A stretch of 45,971 nt of DNA from a virus. The notes below the pieces were generated by a model, which was given only the letters and a program-made list of their open reading frames with translations, searched no databases and was not told where the DNA came from. The number at the start of each line of letters is the position of its first letter. Within the stretch, counting starts at the first letter, position 1. Below, one piece after another: positions 17,339 through 24,586 of the stretch. Both the position numbers and the translations under genes were made by a program. The stretch lies in IMG/VR virus record IMGVR_UViG_3300005518_000008, positions 1 through 45,971 of that record. The stretch is one strand, 5' to 3'.

Positions 17339-18562
17339 TCACTTCCCCACCGGCAGGCTGAATGCCGCCTTGAGGGCAGCCTGGATGTCCGGGTTCGGAG
17401 CCGGCGGCGAAGCCACCGTGCCGAACTGCCCATTTTGCGGGTTAGCGGGCGCCGCTGGTGCTGCGCGCCGCAGGAACGGCGGGATATCAGGGTCGGCAAC
17501 CGGCGCGCCCTGTGGCGCCTGCTGTAGCCCGCTGACGAAGGTGTCCTGCGGAGCGAAGGGGTTGGCTTGGTTGGTCGGAACCTGCTGAGCCTTCACAGCG
17601 TTATCCGCCTCGATCTGCGCCTTGGTGCGGCGGGTGCGCTTGGGCGCCTCCTGAATCGGAGAGGGGCCGCTCAATGCCCCAGGATTATTCAGCTGGCCAT
17701 ACTGCTGGGAGGCATATTGCTGGCCGATCTGGGCGTGGGGCTGAGTTTGGCCAGCCGAAGACATCTGCTGCGGAGGCGGTGGCAAAGGGCGTTGGTCGAC
17801 TTGCAGCACTTGCTGCTGGTTAACCAGCATCGGGTCGATCGGCTGATCCTTCGCCCCGACCAGCTCCTCGCCAGCCTTGCTCTCCCAGGCCCGGTTGATC
17901 CGGTCAACCAGCTCGGCATTACCCTCGGTCACCGCTATCGGCTTGAACACCAGCACGCCCATGGTGTTGGGGACAAACGTGATGCGGGTCACGACGTCAA
18001 ACAGCTCCTTGCCGTATCCTTTCAAGGTCTTGAGGTACCACGTCCAGCCACCCTCCTGCGGGTCATGCTCGGGCTGGCCCGAGAAGCTGCCCGGCGGCAC
18101 GCGGAACTCGTAGGCGAGCCCGCTGTCGTCACCAATGACCAGCACGGCCACCTTCTTGCCGATCTGGCAGGCCGGGATCTTGGCGCCGGTTGGGCTGATC
18201 TTGGAGCCCCACACCGCGTTGGGACAGACCGCACAGGTGGCGGACTGCGGGTTGCGCGCCTGCTTGGACGGGCCGATGCCGTTGTCCGAGAAGCAGTCCG
18301 GCGGATCGCTGTTGTCTCGGGAATACTCCCCTGCGAAAAACATCCGGTTTGGATGCTGCGACGCATCAAAAATGATGACGTCCATGTAGATGCGACCGGC
18401 CTGGTCCATCAGCGCGAGCGGGCGGCTGTTGCCGGCGCCGTCAATCAGGGCGAACCGATTGCCCGCGCGCGAGACCATGGGGTGGCGGGCGAAGCCTAGC
18501 CCCGACATGGCGTTGTCGATAAGTGTGCGGCCTTGGCGGTTTAGCGTGGGAAGCGTATTCAT
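17339..18562 (-). CDS. Phage protein with Cys cluster and Gln/Pro-rich tail, candidate ssDNA-binding protein
   Basis: A 407-residue protein. The N-terminal 220 residues look globular and beta-rich, with a metal-site-like Cys set (PDCFSDN, then CAVCPNAVWGS and PACQIGKK, about residues 89-135). Residues 240-400 are disordered and Gln/Pro/Ala-rich with a KRTRRTKAQIE patch, and it ends in SLPVGK. A folded core with a long disordered tail in a replication operon fits a single-stranded DNA-binding protein, but the usual acidic tip is absent and no family could be named. That role is inference only. Confidence 0.5.
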   Translation of the reverse strand: MNTLPTLNRQGRTLIDNAMSGLGFARHPMVSRAGNRFALIDGAGNSRPLALMDQAGRIYMDVIIFDASQHPNRMFFAGEYSRDNSDPPDCFSDNGIGPSKQARNPQSATCAVCPNAVWGSKISPTGAKIPACQIGKKVAVLVIGDDSGLAYEFRVPPGSFSGQPEHDPQEGGWTWYLKTLKGYGKELFDVVTRITFVPNTMGVLVFKPIAVTEGNAELVDRINRAWESKAGEELVGAKDQPIDPMLVNQQQVLQVDQRPLPPPPQQMSSAGQTQPHAQIGQQYASQQYGQLNNPGALSGPSPIQEAPKRTRRTKAQIEADNAVKAQQVPTNQANPFAPQDTFVSGLQQAPQGAPVADPDIPPFLRRAAPAAPANPQNGQFGTVASPPAPNPDIQAALKAAFSLPVGK

Positions 18563-18565
18563 TTT

Positions 18566-18958
18566 CTAAGCTCTCCTGAATAAGGTCTTGTAGCCTCTGG
18601 TGAAGTCCAGTCCCGGCGGGACCTGCCCGTTGTGGGCGTCGATGAATTCTTTCACCGCCTCTTTCGACGTCGCGTTGGTGATAAACCCCTCGTGGCGCCC
18701 GGCGAACACGAAGTCGAGGAACGTCTCTCTATCCGCGACTTTAACCGCGGTCCACTCGGAGCGGTAGGCGGTGCCCTGCTCCGTTTTGACAGATTGGCCA
18801 TCCAACCTGTTTATTTCTTCAGTAACCGCACCTTCGATCGCTTGCAGCGCTTCCTGGTACGGCTTGAGGGACTCCTCGTGTTGCTTCGTCATCGCCGCGA
18901 TGTGGTCGCGGATCTGGATGTACCGGCCAATCAGGTCGGCTGTGGTGAGCCCGCTCAT
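18566..18958 (-). CDS. Conserved early phage protein, 130 aa, Gam-like helical N-terminus
   Basis: Begins MSGLTTADLIGRYIQIRDHI; the ATG overlaps the stop of the upstream zinc-ribbon gene. Residues 1-55 form a long helix (IAAMTKQHEESLKPYQEALQ), then comes a VKTEQGTAYRSEWTAVKVAD strand-turn and a FLDFVFAG helix. This arrangement is recurrent in phage replication operons and recalls Gam-like host-nuclease inhibitors, but the resemblance is general and the role is not established. Confidence 0.6.
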   Translation of the reverse strand: MSGLTTADLIGRYIQIRDHIAAMTKQHEESLKPYQEALQAIEGAVTEEINRLDGQSVKTEQGTAYRSEWTAVKVADRETFLDFVFAGRHEGFITNATSKEAVKEFIDAHNGQVPPGLDFTRGYKTLFRRA

Positions 18959-19125
18959 GTTTCGTCCGCCGACTTGCTGGTCACGACCTGGCATTTTTCG
19001 CAGAAAGTGTAAGGACCGTAGCCACCTCCGGCCAGCCCGAAACCAACGACCGTAGGTCCACCGCAGTGTGGACAGGGCTCCCCTTCCGAGAACCCCTTAT
19101 GGTCTTGAATACGTTTTTCAGCCAT
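18955..19125 (-). CDS. Zinc-ribbon small protein, 56 aa
   Basis: Begins MAEKRIQDHKGFSEGEPCPH. Two Cys pairs, CPHC near 18-21 and CEKC near 42-45, separated by a Gly-rich hairpin (GFGLAGGGYGPYTF), form a classic zinc ribbon. The stop overlaps the ATG of the next gene and the helicase gene ends three bases after its start, both signs of a real gene. Such ribbons often bind nucleic acid or transcription proteins; the target is unknown. Confidence 0.7.
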   Translation of the reverse strand: MAEKRIQDHKGFSEGEPCPHCGGPTVVGFGLAGGGYGPYTFCEKCQVVTSKSADET

Positions 19126-19127
19126 TT

Positions 19128-20669
19128 TCAACTCCCATTGATCTCACCCTTCGCCAGCGCGAGGACTAGACCTTGCAGCGTTTCGTTGGCATCGAGCCTG
19201 CGATAAATTTCCCGCTCAACCGGCGACCCAATGAGCTGTACGATCGTCGTCGGCTTAGTTTGACCAGGCCGATGAGTGCGAGCATTTGCCTGCAGGTAGG
19301 CTTCCGTTGAATCGGTAGGTGTAAACCAGATCGAGCATGTTGCTCGTACCAAAGTGAGGCCATGCGACGCCGTTCGAGGATGCGCAATAAGGACGCGGGG
19401 CGCATCCGCATTCTGGAACGCCGTAATGGCCTGGTTGCGATCAGCAGGGGAAACAGACCCATCGATCACCACCCTTGTGTAGTCCTTCAGCTCCTCATAT
19501 AGCATTTGTATCACAGATGTCAATGACGCCCAGATAATAATTTTATCGTTGCATTGCTCCATCACCTCACGCAGGACTTTAAGCCGCGGCAGGCAGCTGA
19601 TGCGGTGAATGGTCGAGTCGTTGCCGTAGATGGCACCCGCACTGATCTGAATCAGCTTCCAGCGCAGCACGCCCTCGTTGACTGCAGTGATCGGCTTGCC
19701 TTCCTTCACCGTGATCTGCAGCTGGCGCTTCATGTCCTTGTACGCTTTCGCCTGCTCTACCGATAAATCCACATCGCGTGCCTGAGTAGTGCAAGGAGGC
19801 AGATCAACACAATCGCCGATAGCGAATCGGATAGAAGGCTGCATAAGCCGGTGAGCTGCATTGTGCGCTCCTGGTCGCGGCACCCACTTCCACATGCCCA
19901 GCTTGGTCATCACCCGATTCTGGTAGGACATGAACGACTCGCCAAACGCATTGTTCACGAGCTTGGCCATGCCGTAGGCATCGGTGGGCCCGTTCGGCGT
20001 CGGCGTGCCGGTCATCAGCCAGAGGTAGTCGCGCTTGGCGAGGAGGGTGCGGGCGAGCTTGTGTCGCTTGGTGCGGAAGTCGCGGTAGGCACTGGCTTCA
20101 TCGATAATAACCATGCGGATATCTGGTCGCGCAGCAAGGTCATCTCTGAGCGTGTGAACTCCATCGTAATTAACGATGTAGAAGTCCGCACTTCGAGATA
20201 ACAGCGTTCGTCGTCGACCGGCGTCACCGTGCAGGACCACGCATGATCGTCGGTTAAGAAAGTTCTGGAAGACGGCATCGGCCCATACCCTCTGTAAGGT
20301 GCTCAGCGGAGCAACAATCAGACAACGAAAAGAGTTGCTGCGTTGCATAATATAATCAGCGGCCCAAAGCGCAGCGAGAGTCTTACCGGTGCCCATGTCA
20401 CTAAGAACAAAAGCCCGAGGGTGAACAGCAAGGAAGTTAGCAGTAGTTCGCTGAGCAATGAAGGGTCGGAACCTTCCAGGCCAGTCATAATCCACCATCG
20501 GTTCGGGTACGGTGAATCCCAGCCAGCGCATGAGCTGGCAGTTGTGCAGCGTGTTGGGCACGGCCACATATCCATTCTGGATATGGCGCGCCTCCTGCAC
20601 CACCGACGTGATCTTGCCGACGTCCGGGACGTCGTAGACTATCGTATTAGTTTGCGGATCCAACCACAT
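19128..20669 (-). CDS. SNF2-type DNA helicase/translocase (superfamily 2)
   Basis: A 513-residue ATPase. Motif I LSDMGTGKT (89-97), motif II DEAS (190-193) and motif III LMTGTPTPNG (218-227) are clear. The C-terminal half carries motif V ASHGLTL and motif VI QANARTHRPGQ, the arginine-finger segment of SNF2 helicases. The ATG at 20669 is preferred over the TTG just upstream because it forms a TGATG coupling with the previous stop. Phage members of this family remodel replication or recombination intermediates, fitting its place between primase and polymerase. Confidence 0.85.
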   Translation of the reverse strand: MWLDPQTNTIVYDVPDVGKITSVVQEARHIQNGYVAVPNTLHNCQLMRWLGFTVPEPMVDYDWPGRFRPFIAQRTTANFLAVHPRAFVLSDMGTGKTLAALWAADYIMQRSNSFRCLIVAPLSTLQRVWADAVFQNFLNRRSCVVLHGDAGRRRTLLSRSADFYIVNYDGVHTLRDDLAARPDIRMVIIDEASAYRDFRTKRHKLARTLLAKRDYLWLMTGTPTPNGPTDAYGMAKLVNNAFGESFMSYQNRVMTKLGMWKWVPRPGAHNAAHRLMQPSIRFAIGDCVDLPPCTTQARDVDLSVEQAKAYKDMKRQLQITVKEGKPITAVNEGVLRWKLIQISAGAIYGNDSTIHRISCLPRLKVLREVMEQCNDKIIIWASLTSVIQMLYEELKDYTRVVIDGSVSPADRNQAITAFQNADAPRVLIAHPRTASHGLTLVRATCSIWFTPTDSTEAYLQANARTHRPGQTKPTTIVQLIGSPVEREIYRRLDANETLQGLVLALAKGEINGS

Positions 20670-20926
20670 CAACCAACGCCCAGCGCTTTCAGTTTTGTGA
20701 TCCCATCAAAGATAGCCTGCTCGGTCTTTGGCCCGAGCCAGCCATCCGCCACCAATGGAGGATTGAGCACAAGGGCTGTGTTGAGAAACAGCTGCAAGCT
20801 CTTGATGGCTTCACTGGGATGCGCGATCACCGGCTCTGGCTTGGGGGTCCCAAGGTCGGTGATGGTGTTCTGAGCCAGCTGAATAAGCATTGGGCCAGCC
20901 AGCTTGATGATCAAGTTCCAGTCCAT
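20669..20926 (-). CDS. Small peptidoglycan-binding protein, 85 aa, lysis-associated
   Basis: The N-terminus (WNLIIKLAGPMLIQLAQ) is hydrophobic, perhaps membrane-touching. The C-terminal half (SLQLFLNTALVL, then LVADGWLGPKTEQAIFDGIT) matches the PG_binding_1 fold with its conserved DGWxGPKT turn. It directly follows the endolysin gene, so it may supply a separate wall-binding domain for the enzyme, which itself has none. Confidence 0.65.
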   Translation of the reverse strand: MDWNLIIKLAGPMLIQLAQNTITDLGTPKPEPVIAHPSEAIKSLQLFLNTALVLNPPLVADGWLGPKTEQAIFDGITKLKALGVG

Positions 20927-20927
20927 G

Positions 20928-21542
20928 TCAGGTCTCCCTTACCAACTTGATTGTTGGATCCAGTTTCGCCAGCGCCCAGATCAGCGCTGCAACGCCGATC
21001 TGCGTATCCCAGGTCGTCGATGAGAATTTCCCATCGGCCACGTACTTCCCTTTGGTCTGGATGTTGGTCGCGCCCCAGATATACGGGCTTGGCATCTTGT
21101 TGTGATATTGATAGTAGCCCCAACCGTTGTACTTCTCGGAGTAGTACAGGATCTTCTCCAGTCGCCAGTCCACGATCCGATCATAGCGCTTCCCTTCCGC
21201 CTTCAGCGCAGCTACCGCGCTCTCCTCCCAGGTCGCGTATGGCCCGGTGTAAGGCACCCACTTCGATTTTGAGCTGAGCGGCCAGCCTTGCGCCAGCTGC
21301 TTGGTGAAGCTCGCGTTCGATTCCCGCCAGTGCAGCGCAGCGATCATGTACCAGGGCACACCGGTCAGCTCCTCGATCCGCTGATACCGTTCTTTGTGCT
21401 TGAGCAGTCCTTCCGCCGTCTTCATAACTGTCTTGTCGCTCGGACGCGGATCCTTGGGATCGGGGGGCAACAGCTCCATCCGGCTCCACTGCTCTGCTAG
21501 GACTGGCCAATAGCTTCCGTACTTCGGAACTGCGTAGCTCAT
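20928..21542 (-). CDS. Endolysin (lysozyme-family muramidase)
   Basis: A 204-residue protein starting MSYAVPKYGSYWPVLAEQWS; the ATG overlaps the stop of the holin-like gene. The GVPWYMIAALHWRESNASF segment (61-79), with Glu74 in RES, is the catalytic-helix motif of the lysozyme-family proteins (COG5526 type) in Rhizobiales phages, and KMPSPYIWGATN follows as the substrate-side loop. It has no signal peptide, so it needs a holin. Its placement inside the replication operon with the holin-like gene upstream is unusual, since lysis genes usually sit in a late unit. Confidence 0.75.
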   Translation of the reverse strand: MSYAVPKYGSYWPVLAEQWSRMELLPPDPKDPRPSDKTVMKTAEGLLKHKERYQRIEELTGVPWYMIAALHWRESNASFTKQLAQGWPLSSKSKWVPYTGPYATWEESAVAALKAEGKRYDRIVDWRLEKILYYSEKYNGWGYYQYHNKMPSPYIWGATNIQTKGKYVADGKFSSTTWDTQIGVAALIWALAKLDPTIKLVRET

Positions 21543-21730
21543 GGCGTGGATTCCTTCGGGCCGCACTGGGTGATCAGGGTCTCGATGATCTGCTGGCTGC
21601 GTTCCGCTTGCTTCTGCACGCCAAGATAAACCATCCCTAGGACCAACAGATTGCACACGACGACCGTCGTCCCAAGCGGCTGCAACTTCATCGCTTCGGA
21701 GATGGAGGCGACTATCTGTGTGACGGTCAT
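21539..21730 (-). CDS. Holin-like single-pass membrane protein, 63 aa
   Basis: Starts MTVTQIVASISEAMKLQPLG with the ATG inside the stop of the upstream nuclease gene. One hydrophobic segment, TVVVCNLLVLGMVYLGV, is followed by a charged helix (QKQAERSQQIIETLITQ). The size, single span and place immediately before the endolysin gene suggest a holin or anti-holin, though no sequence family was identified. A second holin candidate lies at 41752. Confidence 0.55.
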   Translation of the reverse strand: MTVTQIVASISEAMKLQPLGTTVVVCNLLVLGMVYLGVQKQAERSQQIIETLITQCGPKESTP

Positions 21731-22005
21731 TGACGCCACCAAACCAGATTATCTTTCTCGTCCAAAGTTACGACGTAGGCTTCGCCCTTCGCTTGCTTGA
21801 TCTGCTTCATGGTCATCGCCTGGCGCTTCGTCGGGGTCTTTACGCCTTTCTTTTTTGTCTCGATCCCGATGAACCTGCCATTGGCGCAAACGAGACAGTC
21901 AACGGTTGCGGCGCCGAGCCCTGTCTGTACGGGGAAGAAGTAGTAGGCTCCCCACTCCTTGAGGAATGCCTTGAGCCGATCCTTGGTCTTGCCTTCGGGG
22001 GTCAT
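21727..22005 (-). CDS. VRR-NUC domain nuclease, 92 aa
   Basis: The PD-(D/E)XK-type VRR-NUC signature is complete: GAATVDCLV with Asp36, GIETKKKG with Glu49 and Lys51, and PTKRQAMTMKQI with the conserved Gln. Stand-alone VRR-NUC proteins of this length are common in phages and are thought to act as structure-specific (Holliday-junction-type) nucleases. It lies between two small genes with 4-base overlaps. Confidence 0.85.
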   Translation of the reverse strand: MTPEGKTKDRLKAFLKEWGAYYFFPVQTGLGAATVDCLVCANGRFIGIETKKKGVKTPTKRQAMTMKQIKQAKGEAYVVTLDEKDNLVWWRQ

Positions 22006-22277
22006 GTGAACACATACCCTTTTTTAGTGGCGTAGGGGCGTGCGGGCCAATGAAATTTTAGCCCATAGTACTCCAGCTCCATCCAAGCTGAGCCATCAGG
22101 GTGTGCAACCGGTCGGATATCTGAACTTGGCTGCATGTAGCGAGCTATTCCGATGGCGCTAAGCAAACGCATACCGTCTTCGTGCGAACCAAGCACGATA
22201 GCCATAGGCGGCACTAAATTCAGCCGTTTGAATTCAGCAATTATCTTTGGCGCTAGATACGCAATATCGTCGGTCAT
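22002..22277 (-). CDS. Small phage protein, 91 aa
   Basis: Begins MTDDIAYLAPKIIAEFKRLN. The ATG overlaps the upstream stop (ATGA) and its own stop overlaps the next ATG. Contains VPPMAIVLGSHEDGMRLLSA and ends WPARPYATKKGYVFT. The alternation of helix and strand suggests a small alpha/beta fold; no family recognised. Confidence 0.65.
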   Translation of the reverse strand: MTDDIAYLAPKIIAEFKRLNLVPPMAIVLGSHEDGMRLLSAIGIARYMQPSSDIRPVAHPDGSAWMELEYYGLKFHWPARPYATKKGYVFT

Positions 22278-22513
22278 CGTTTCACCAGTCGGTAGCAGCT
22301 GATTGGGCCACGCTTGCCGCGGATAACGTAGTCGGTCTCTTCCAGCATGATATTGATCTGGAAGATGTGCATCTTGAGCGAGTCGCGTGAGCAATCAAAT
22401 GCGCTGTAAGGCACACCCTCATTCCCACTGCGCTTGATCTTGTCGAAGATCGCCACCTTCTTAGGTGTCAACCAAATGCCGAGCCGTTCCTCTGCTCCGC
22501 AGTTCGGGCACAT
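22274..22513 (-). CDS. Winged-helix protein with N-terminal zinc pair, 79 aa
   Basis: The chosen start MCPNCGAEERLGIWLTPKKV begins with a CPNC pair and forms a TGATG coupling with the upstream stop; the long upstream in-frame extension is a wrong-frame reading. The middle (VAIFDKIKRSGNEGVPYSAF, then SLKMHIFQINIMLEETDYVI, RGKRG) has the helix-helix-wing layout of a winged helix. A small DNA-binding regulator of the early operon is likely. Confidence 0.6.
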   Translation of the reverse strand: MCPNCGAEERLGIWLTPKKVAIFDKIKRSGNEGVPYSAFDCSRDSLKMHIFQINIMLEETDYVIRGKRGPISCYRLVKR

Positions 22514-22740
22514 CACTGCTTCGTCTCCGTGCTTGGCGCGGTCGGCTGCGGGTACTGCACGACCAGCCCCTCGCTGATCCCGATCGCCTGGATCTCGGAG
22601 TGCGGGATGTAGATGTCGTTGGCGATGAAGTAGCCGTCGGAACGGATGGCCTTGCACATGAACATGAAGTTGAATGTAGTGGGATCGGGAACCGTCCACT
22701 CCACCAGCGCGGGGCCATGCAAGAAGAATTTTATTTTCAC
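22513..22740 (-). CDS. Small beta-rich phage protein, 75 aa
   Basis: Starts with GTG (MKIKFFLHGPALVEWTVPDP), coupled to the upstream stop (GTGA). Strand-rich with FNFMFMCKAIRSDGYFIAND and SEIQAIGISE, and a disordered C-terminus. The pattern is a compact beta fold of unknown function; accepted because of the tight overlaps on both sides. Confidence 0.65.
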   Translation of the reverse strand: MKIKFFLHGPALVEWTVPDPTTFNFMFMCKAIRSDGYFIANDIYIPHSEIQAIGISEGLVVQYPQPTAPSTETKQ

Positions 22741-22958
22741 TCGGGGCTCCGTACAGATGCGGTTTGTGGTGGCTCAGGTAATGGCATCCAAAGCGTTGGG
22801 CTGACGACATAGCCGCCGTTGATTACCCAGCATGGCCTTTGCGGATGACGCATATCGTGATGATGCTCTTGCCACCCGCCGATGTTTCTACGGCCGTGCC
22901 ATAGCAGAATCTCCGAACCATCCTTCGGCGCCGTTTCGATCGGTTGCCACTCGTTCAT
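22737..22958 (-). CDS. DUF551-type phage protein, 73 aa (copy 1)
   Basis: MNEWQPIETAPKDGSEILLW, a central HH-DM segment and a final TLWMPLPEPP are the hallmarks of the DUF551 family of small phage proteins. The ATG overlaps the stop of a second, diverged family member immediately upstream, so the pair looks like a tandem duplication. Function unknown. Confidence 0.75.
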   Translation of the reverse strand: MNEWQPIETAPKDGSEILLWHGRRNIGGWQEHHHDMRHPQRPCWVINGGYVVSPTLWMPLPEPPQTASVRSPE

Positions 22959-23206
22959 TTGTCCTCGCTCCCCAAAGCGGTGGTCTGCGGCACTGCTGGC
23001 CAAGTCGGCGCTTCGGCCCATCGCTCGAAGTCTTCGTAAGCCCAATCGTCGAATAGGTCGCCAGATGGATGGATCAACTCGCCATCCACGAGCGCCAAAT
23101 AATGGACTTCAAACCAGCAGTGGCCGCGATTGTGCTGGACCTGTAGGCCGTAAAGACGGAACGCCCCATCTTGAGGCGCGGTTACAATCGGCTGCCACTC
23201 GCTCAT
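22955..23206 (-). CDS. DUF551-like phage protein, 83 aa (copy 2)
   Basis: Starts MSEWQPIVTAPQDGAFRLYG, matching the WQPIxTAPxDG opening of its neighbour, but then diverges (CWFEVHYLALVDGELIHPSG, ERWAEAPTWPAVP) and lacks the WMPLPEPP close. It probably arose by duplication followed by change of use. Overlaps the gene on each side by four bases. Confidence 0.65.
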   Translation of the reverse strand: MSEWQPIVTAPQDGAFRLYGLQVQHNRGHCWFEVHYLALVDGELIHPSGDLFDDWAYEDFERWAEAPTWPAVPQTTALGSEDK

Positions 23207-23433
23207 TGGTCGCCGCTCCGCACAGGAGGGGTGTACTCGGCGCGCGCTCGTCTCTCGCCGAGACTCCGCGCGTCCTCAATGGCATGGCTAATTTCATCGA
23301 CCAAAACAGTGCCATATCTGCGGTAGCGATGCACAATCCGTTCCGCAATCGTTCGACACGGTTCGACATTGTTCTCATGGTCAAAGGCCATGCGCCGTTT
23401 GTCAGCTTCAGTCAGGACAACTCGATCGCTCAT
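23203..23433 (-). CDS. Small charged phage protein, 76 aa
   Basis: MSDRVVLTEADKRRMAFDHE opens a largely helical, Arg/Glu-rich protein (RTIAERIVHRYRRYGTVLVD, IEDARSLGERRARAE). Its start overlaps the stop of the nuclease upstream. No family recognised; a protein-binding or DNA-binding role is possible from its charge. Confidence 0.6.
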   Translation of the reverse strand: MSDRVVLTEADKRRMAFDHENNVEPCRTIAERIVHRYRRYGTVLVDEISHAIEDARSLGERRARAEYTPPVRSGDQ

Positions 23434-24098
23434 TTGCTGTCGCTCCGCACTGGATGGGTTTGCGCCCTGTTGAACTCACAACTCTTGACCGGACACCAAC
23501 CACAGAGAGGATTCTGTCGCGGAGGAAACGCATCGCGACCGTGCTTAAATGCGTGCTCAACTTCTTTCCGCACCTTCCGCTCACGCTCCAGCGTCGCTTG
23601 CGTGCCCGACAGATCGTGCAGCTGGCCGACTCGCATCTCTTGGAGCCACACATAGGATCCTGATCGCCTAGCTTCACTTGAAGGTATGAGCGCAGCGTGC
23701 AGCTCCAGTTCACCCGGTTCCTCGCGCACCTTCCCGGTCTTCCAGTCGAAGATCATCAGCGCGTCCACCCCGCACACCACCACATCTGCTTTTCCTCTCG
23801 CCCAGACGTCGGAGTCGAAGAACCCGCAAGGCTGACCGTTCTCACGAATGCCCAGCATCACCTCGGCTTTGTGGATGAAGTTGCCGAAGTGGCAGAACGG
23901 CTCGTACTTCTCCATGCCAGCAGGCAACGGTGTGCCCTTGTTGATCCGAGCTTCCATCGCAGAGTGAACTTGGTTACCCCAACGTAGTGCCTCTGAGTCT
24001 TCCTTCGGGAGATCACGGGCAATGTTGACATGCCACGCCTTGCGCGGACAGTTCTCGTAGTTGCGGTGAAACGTGTAGGTGACTGGGGGGAGCTTCAT
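23430..24098 (-). CDS. PD-(D/E)XK nuclease with Cas4/AddB-like Fe-S cysteine pattern
   Basis: A 222-residue RecB-family nuclease. Visible motifs: NYENCPRKAW with Cys17, GNQVH (41-45), Glu79 in KAEV, GKAD with Asp105, and DWKTGK with Asp118 and Lys120. Three more cysteines close the protein (CGWCPVKSC, 199, 202, 207). One N-terminal plus three C-terminal cysteines around a RecB nuclease core is the [4Fe-4S] signature of Cas4 and AddB. The expected Gln-x-x-x-Tyr motif is altered (ELELHAAL). No cas genes are nearby, so a role in phage recombination or end processing is most likely. Confidence 0.8.
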   Translation of the reverse strand: MKLPPVTYTFHRNYENCPRKAWHVNIARDLPKEDSEALRWGNQVHSAMEARINKGTPLPAGMEKYEPFCHFGNFIHKAEVMLGIRENGQPCGFFDSDVWARGKADVVVCGVDALMIFDWKTGKVREEPGELELHAALIPSSEARRSGSYVWLQEMRVGQLHDLSGTQATLERERKVRKEVEHAFKHGRDAFPPRQNPLCGWCPVKSCEFNRAQTHPVRSDSK

Positions 24099-24223
24099 TT
24101 ATTCCACCAATAGACCAGCGACACAACCAGCCACGAGCCGACCACACCGACAAAAAGATAGCCGACGAGCGCTACCAACGCACTGAACAGCGTCAGGTCC
24201 GCAACATCGGGAGGGTCCATCAT
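24095..24223 (-). CDS. Tiny membrane protein, 42 aa
   Basis: MMDPPDVADLTLFSALVALV continues as one long hydrophobic span (GYLFVGVVGSWLVVSLVYW) ending in WNK. The ATG overlaps the upstream stop and its TGA overlaps the nuclease ATG. A one-pass inner-membrane peptide, of unknown function; it could be a second holin-type or host-takeover peptide. Confidence 0.65.
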   Translation of the reverse strand: MMDPPDVADLTLFSALVALVGYLFVGVVGSWLVVSLVYWWNK

Positions 24224-24387
24224 CAGAACTTCTTGTTCTTCAGCCGCTCCTCGCGCTTGCGCTGCTCCGACAGGCCGATCGCTACCGCTTGCTTTCTTTT
24301 GGTGACCACCGGTCCGGTCTTGCTGCCGGAGTGCAGCTGGCCACGCTTGAACTCGCCCATCACTTTTCCGACTTTGTCTTTAGCCAT
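24223..24387 (-). CDS. DUF6496-type phage protein, 54 aa
   Basis: MAKDKVGKVMGEFKRGQLHS then GSKTGPVVTKRKQAVAIGLS is the conserved body of a very common small basic phage protein (DUF6496). The internal ATG (24387) rather than the upstream one is used because the family begins MAKDKVGK. The tail is basic (KREERLKNKKF), so it may bind DNA. Confidence 0.8.
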   Translation of the reverse strand: MAKDKVGKVMGEFKRGQLHSGSKTGPVVTKRKQAVAIGLSEQRKREERLKNKKF

Positions 24388-24388
24388 A

Positions 24389-24586
24389 TCAGTAGCCCTT
24401 TCCATAGTCGTAAATTGCCAGCAGTTCTTCGTTGGTCAGTGGCGGATCGAAGTCGTCAGTATCCACAACTTCCCGCTTGCGCGGATCGGCCAGCATCCGA
24501 TTAGACGGGTTCATTGAGTCGGTCCAGATTTCGTAGACCTCACCGCGCAGTTCGAAATCGGGACATAGAAGCCGCTCATCAGCCAT
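24389..24586 (-). CDS. Small acidic protein, 65 aa
   Basis: MADERLLCPDFELRGEVYEI opens a short, acidic protein (REVVDTDDFDPPLTNEELLA). The ATG lies in the end of the polymerase gene. No recognised family; it follows the polymerase and precedes the basic DUF6496 gene. Confidence 0.6.
   Translation of the reverse strand: MADERLLCPDFELRGEVYEIWTDSMNPSNRMLADPRKREVVDTDDFDPPLTNEELLAIYDYGKGY

Noticed and set aside
17567-18499. Rightward frame of 310 codons inside the leftward unit
   Set aside because: Opposes the direction of all neighbours and lies under the 407-residue gene; no start signals or recognisable domain.
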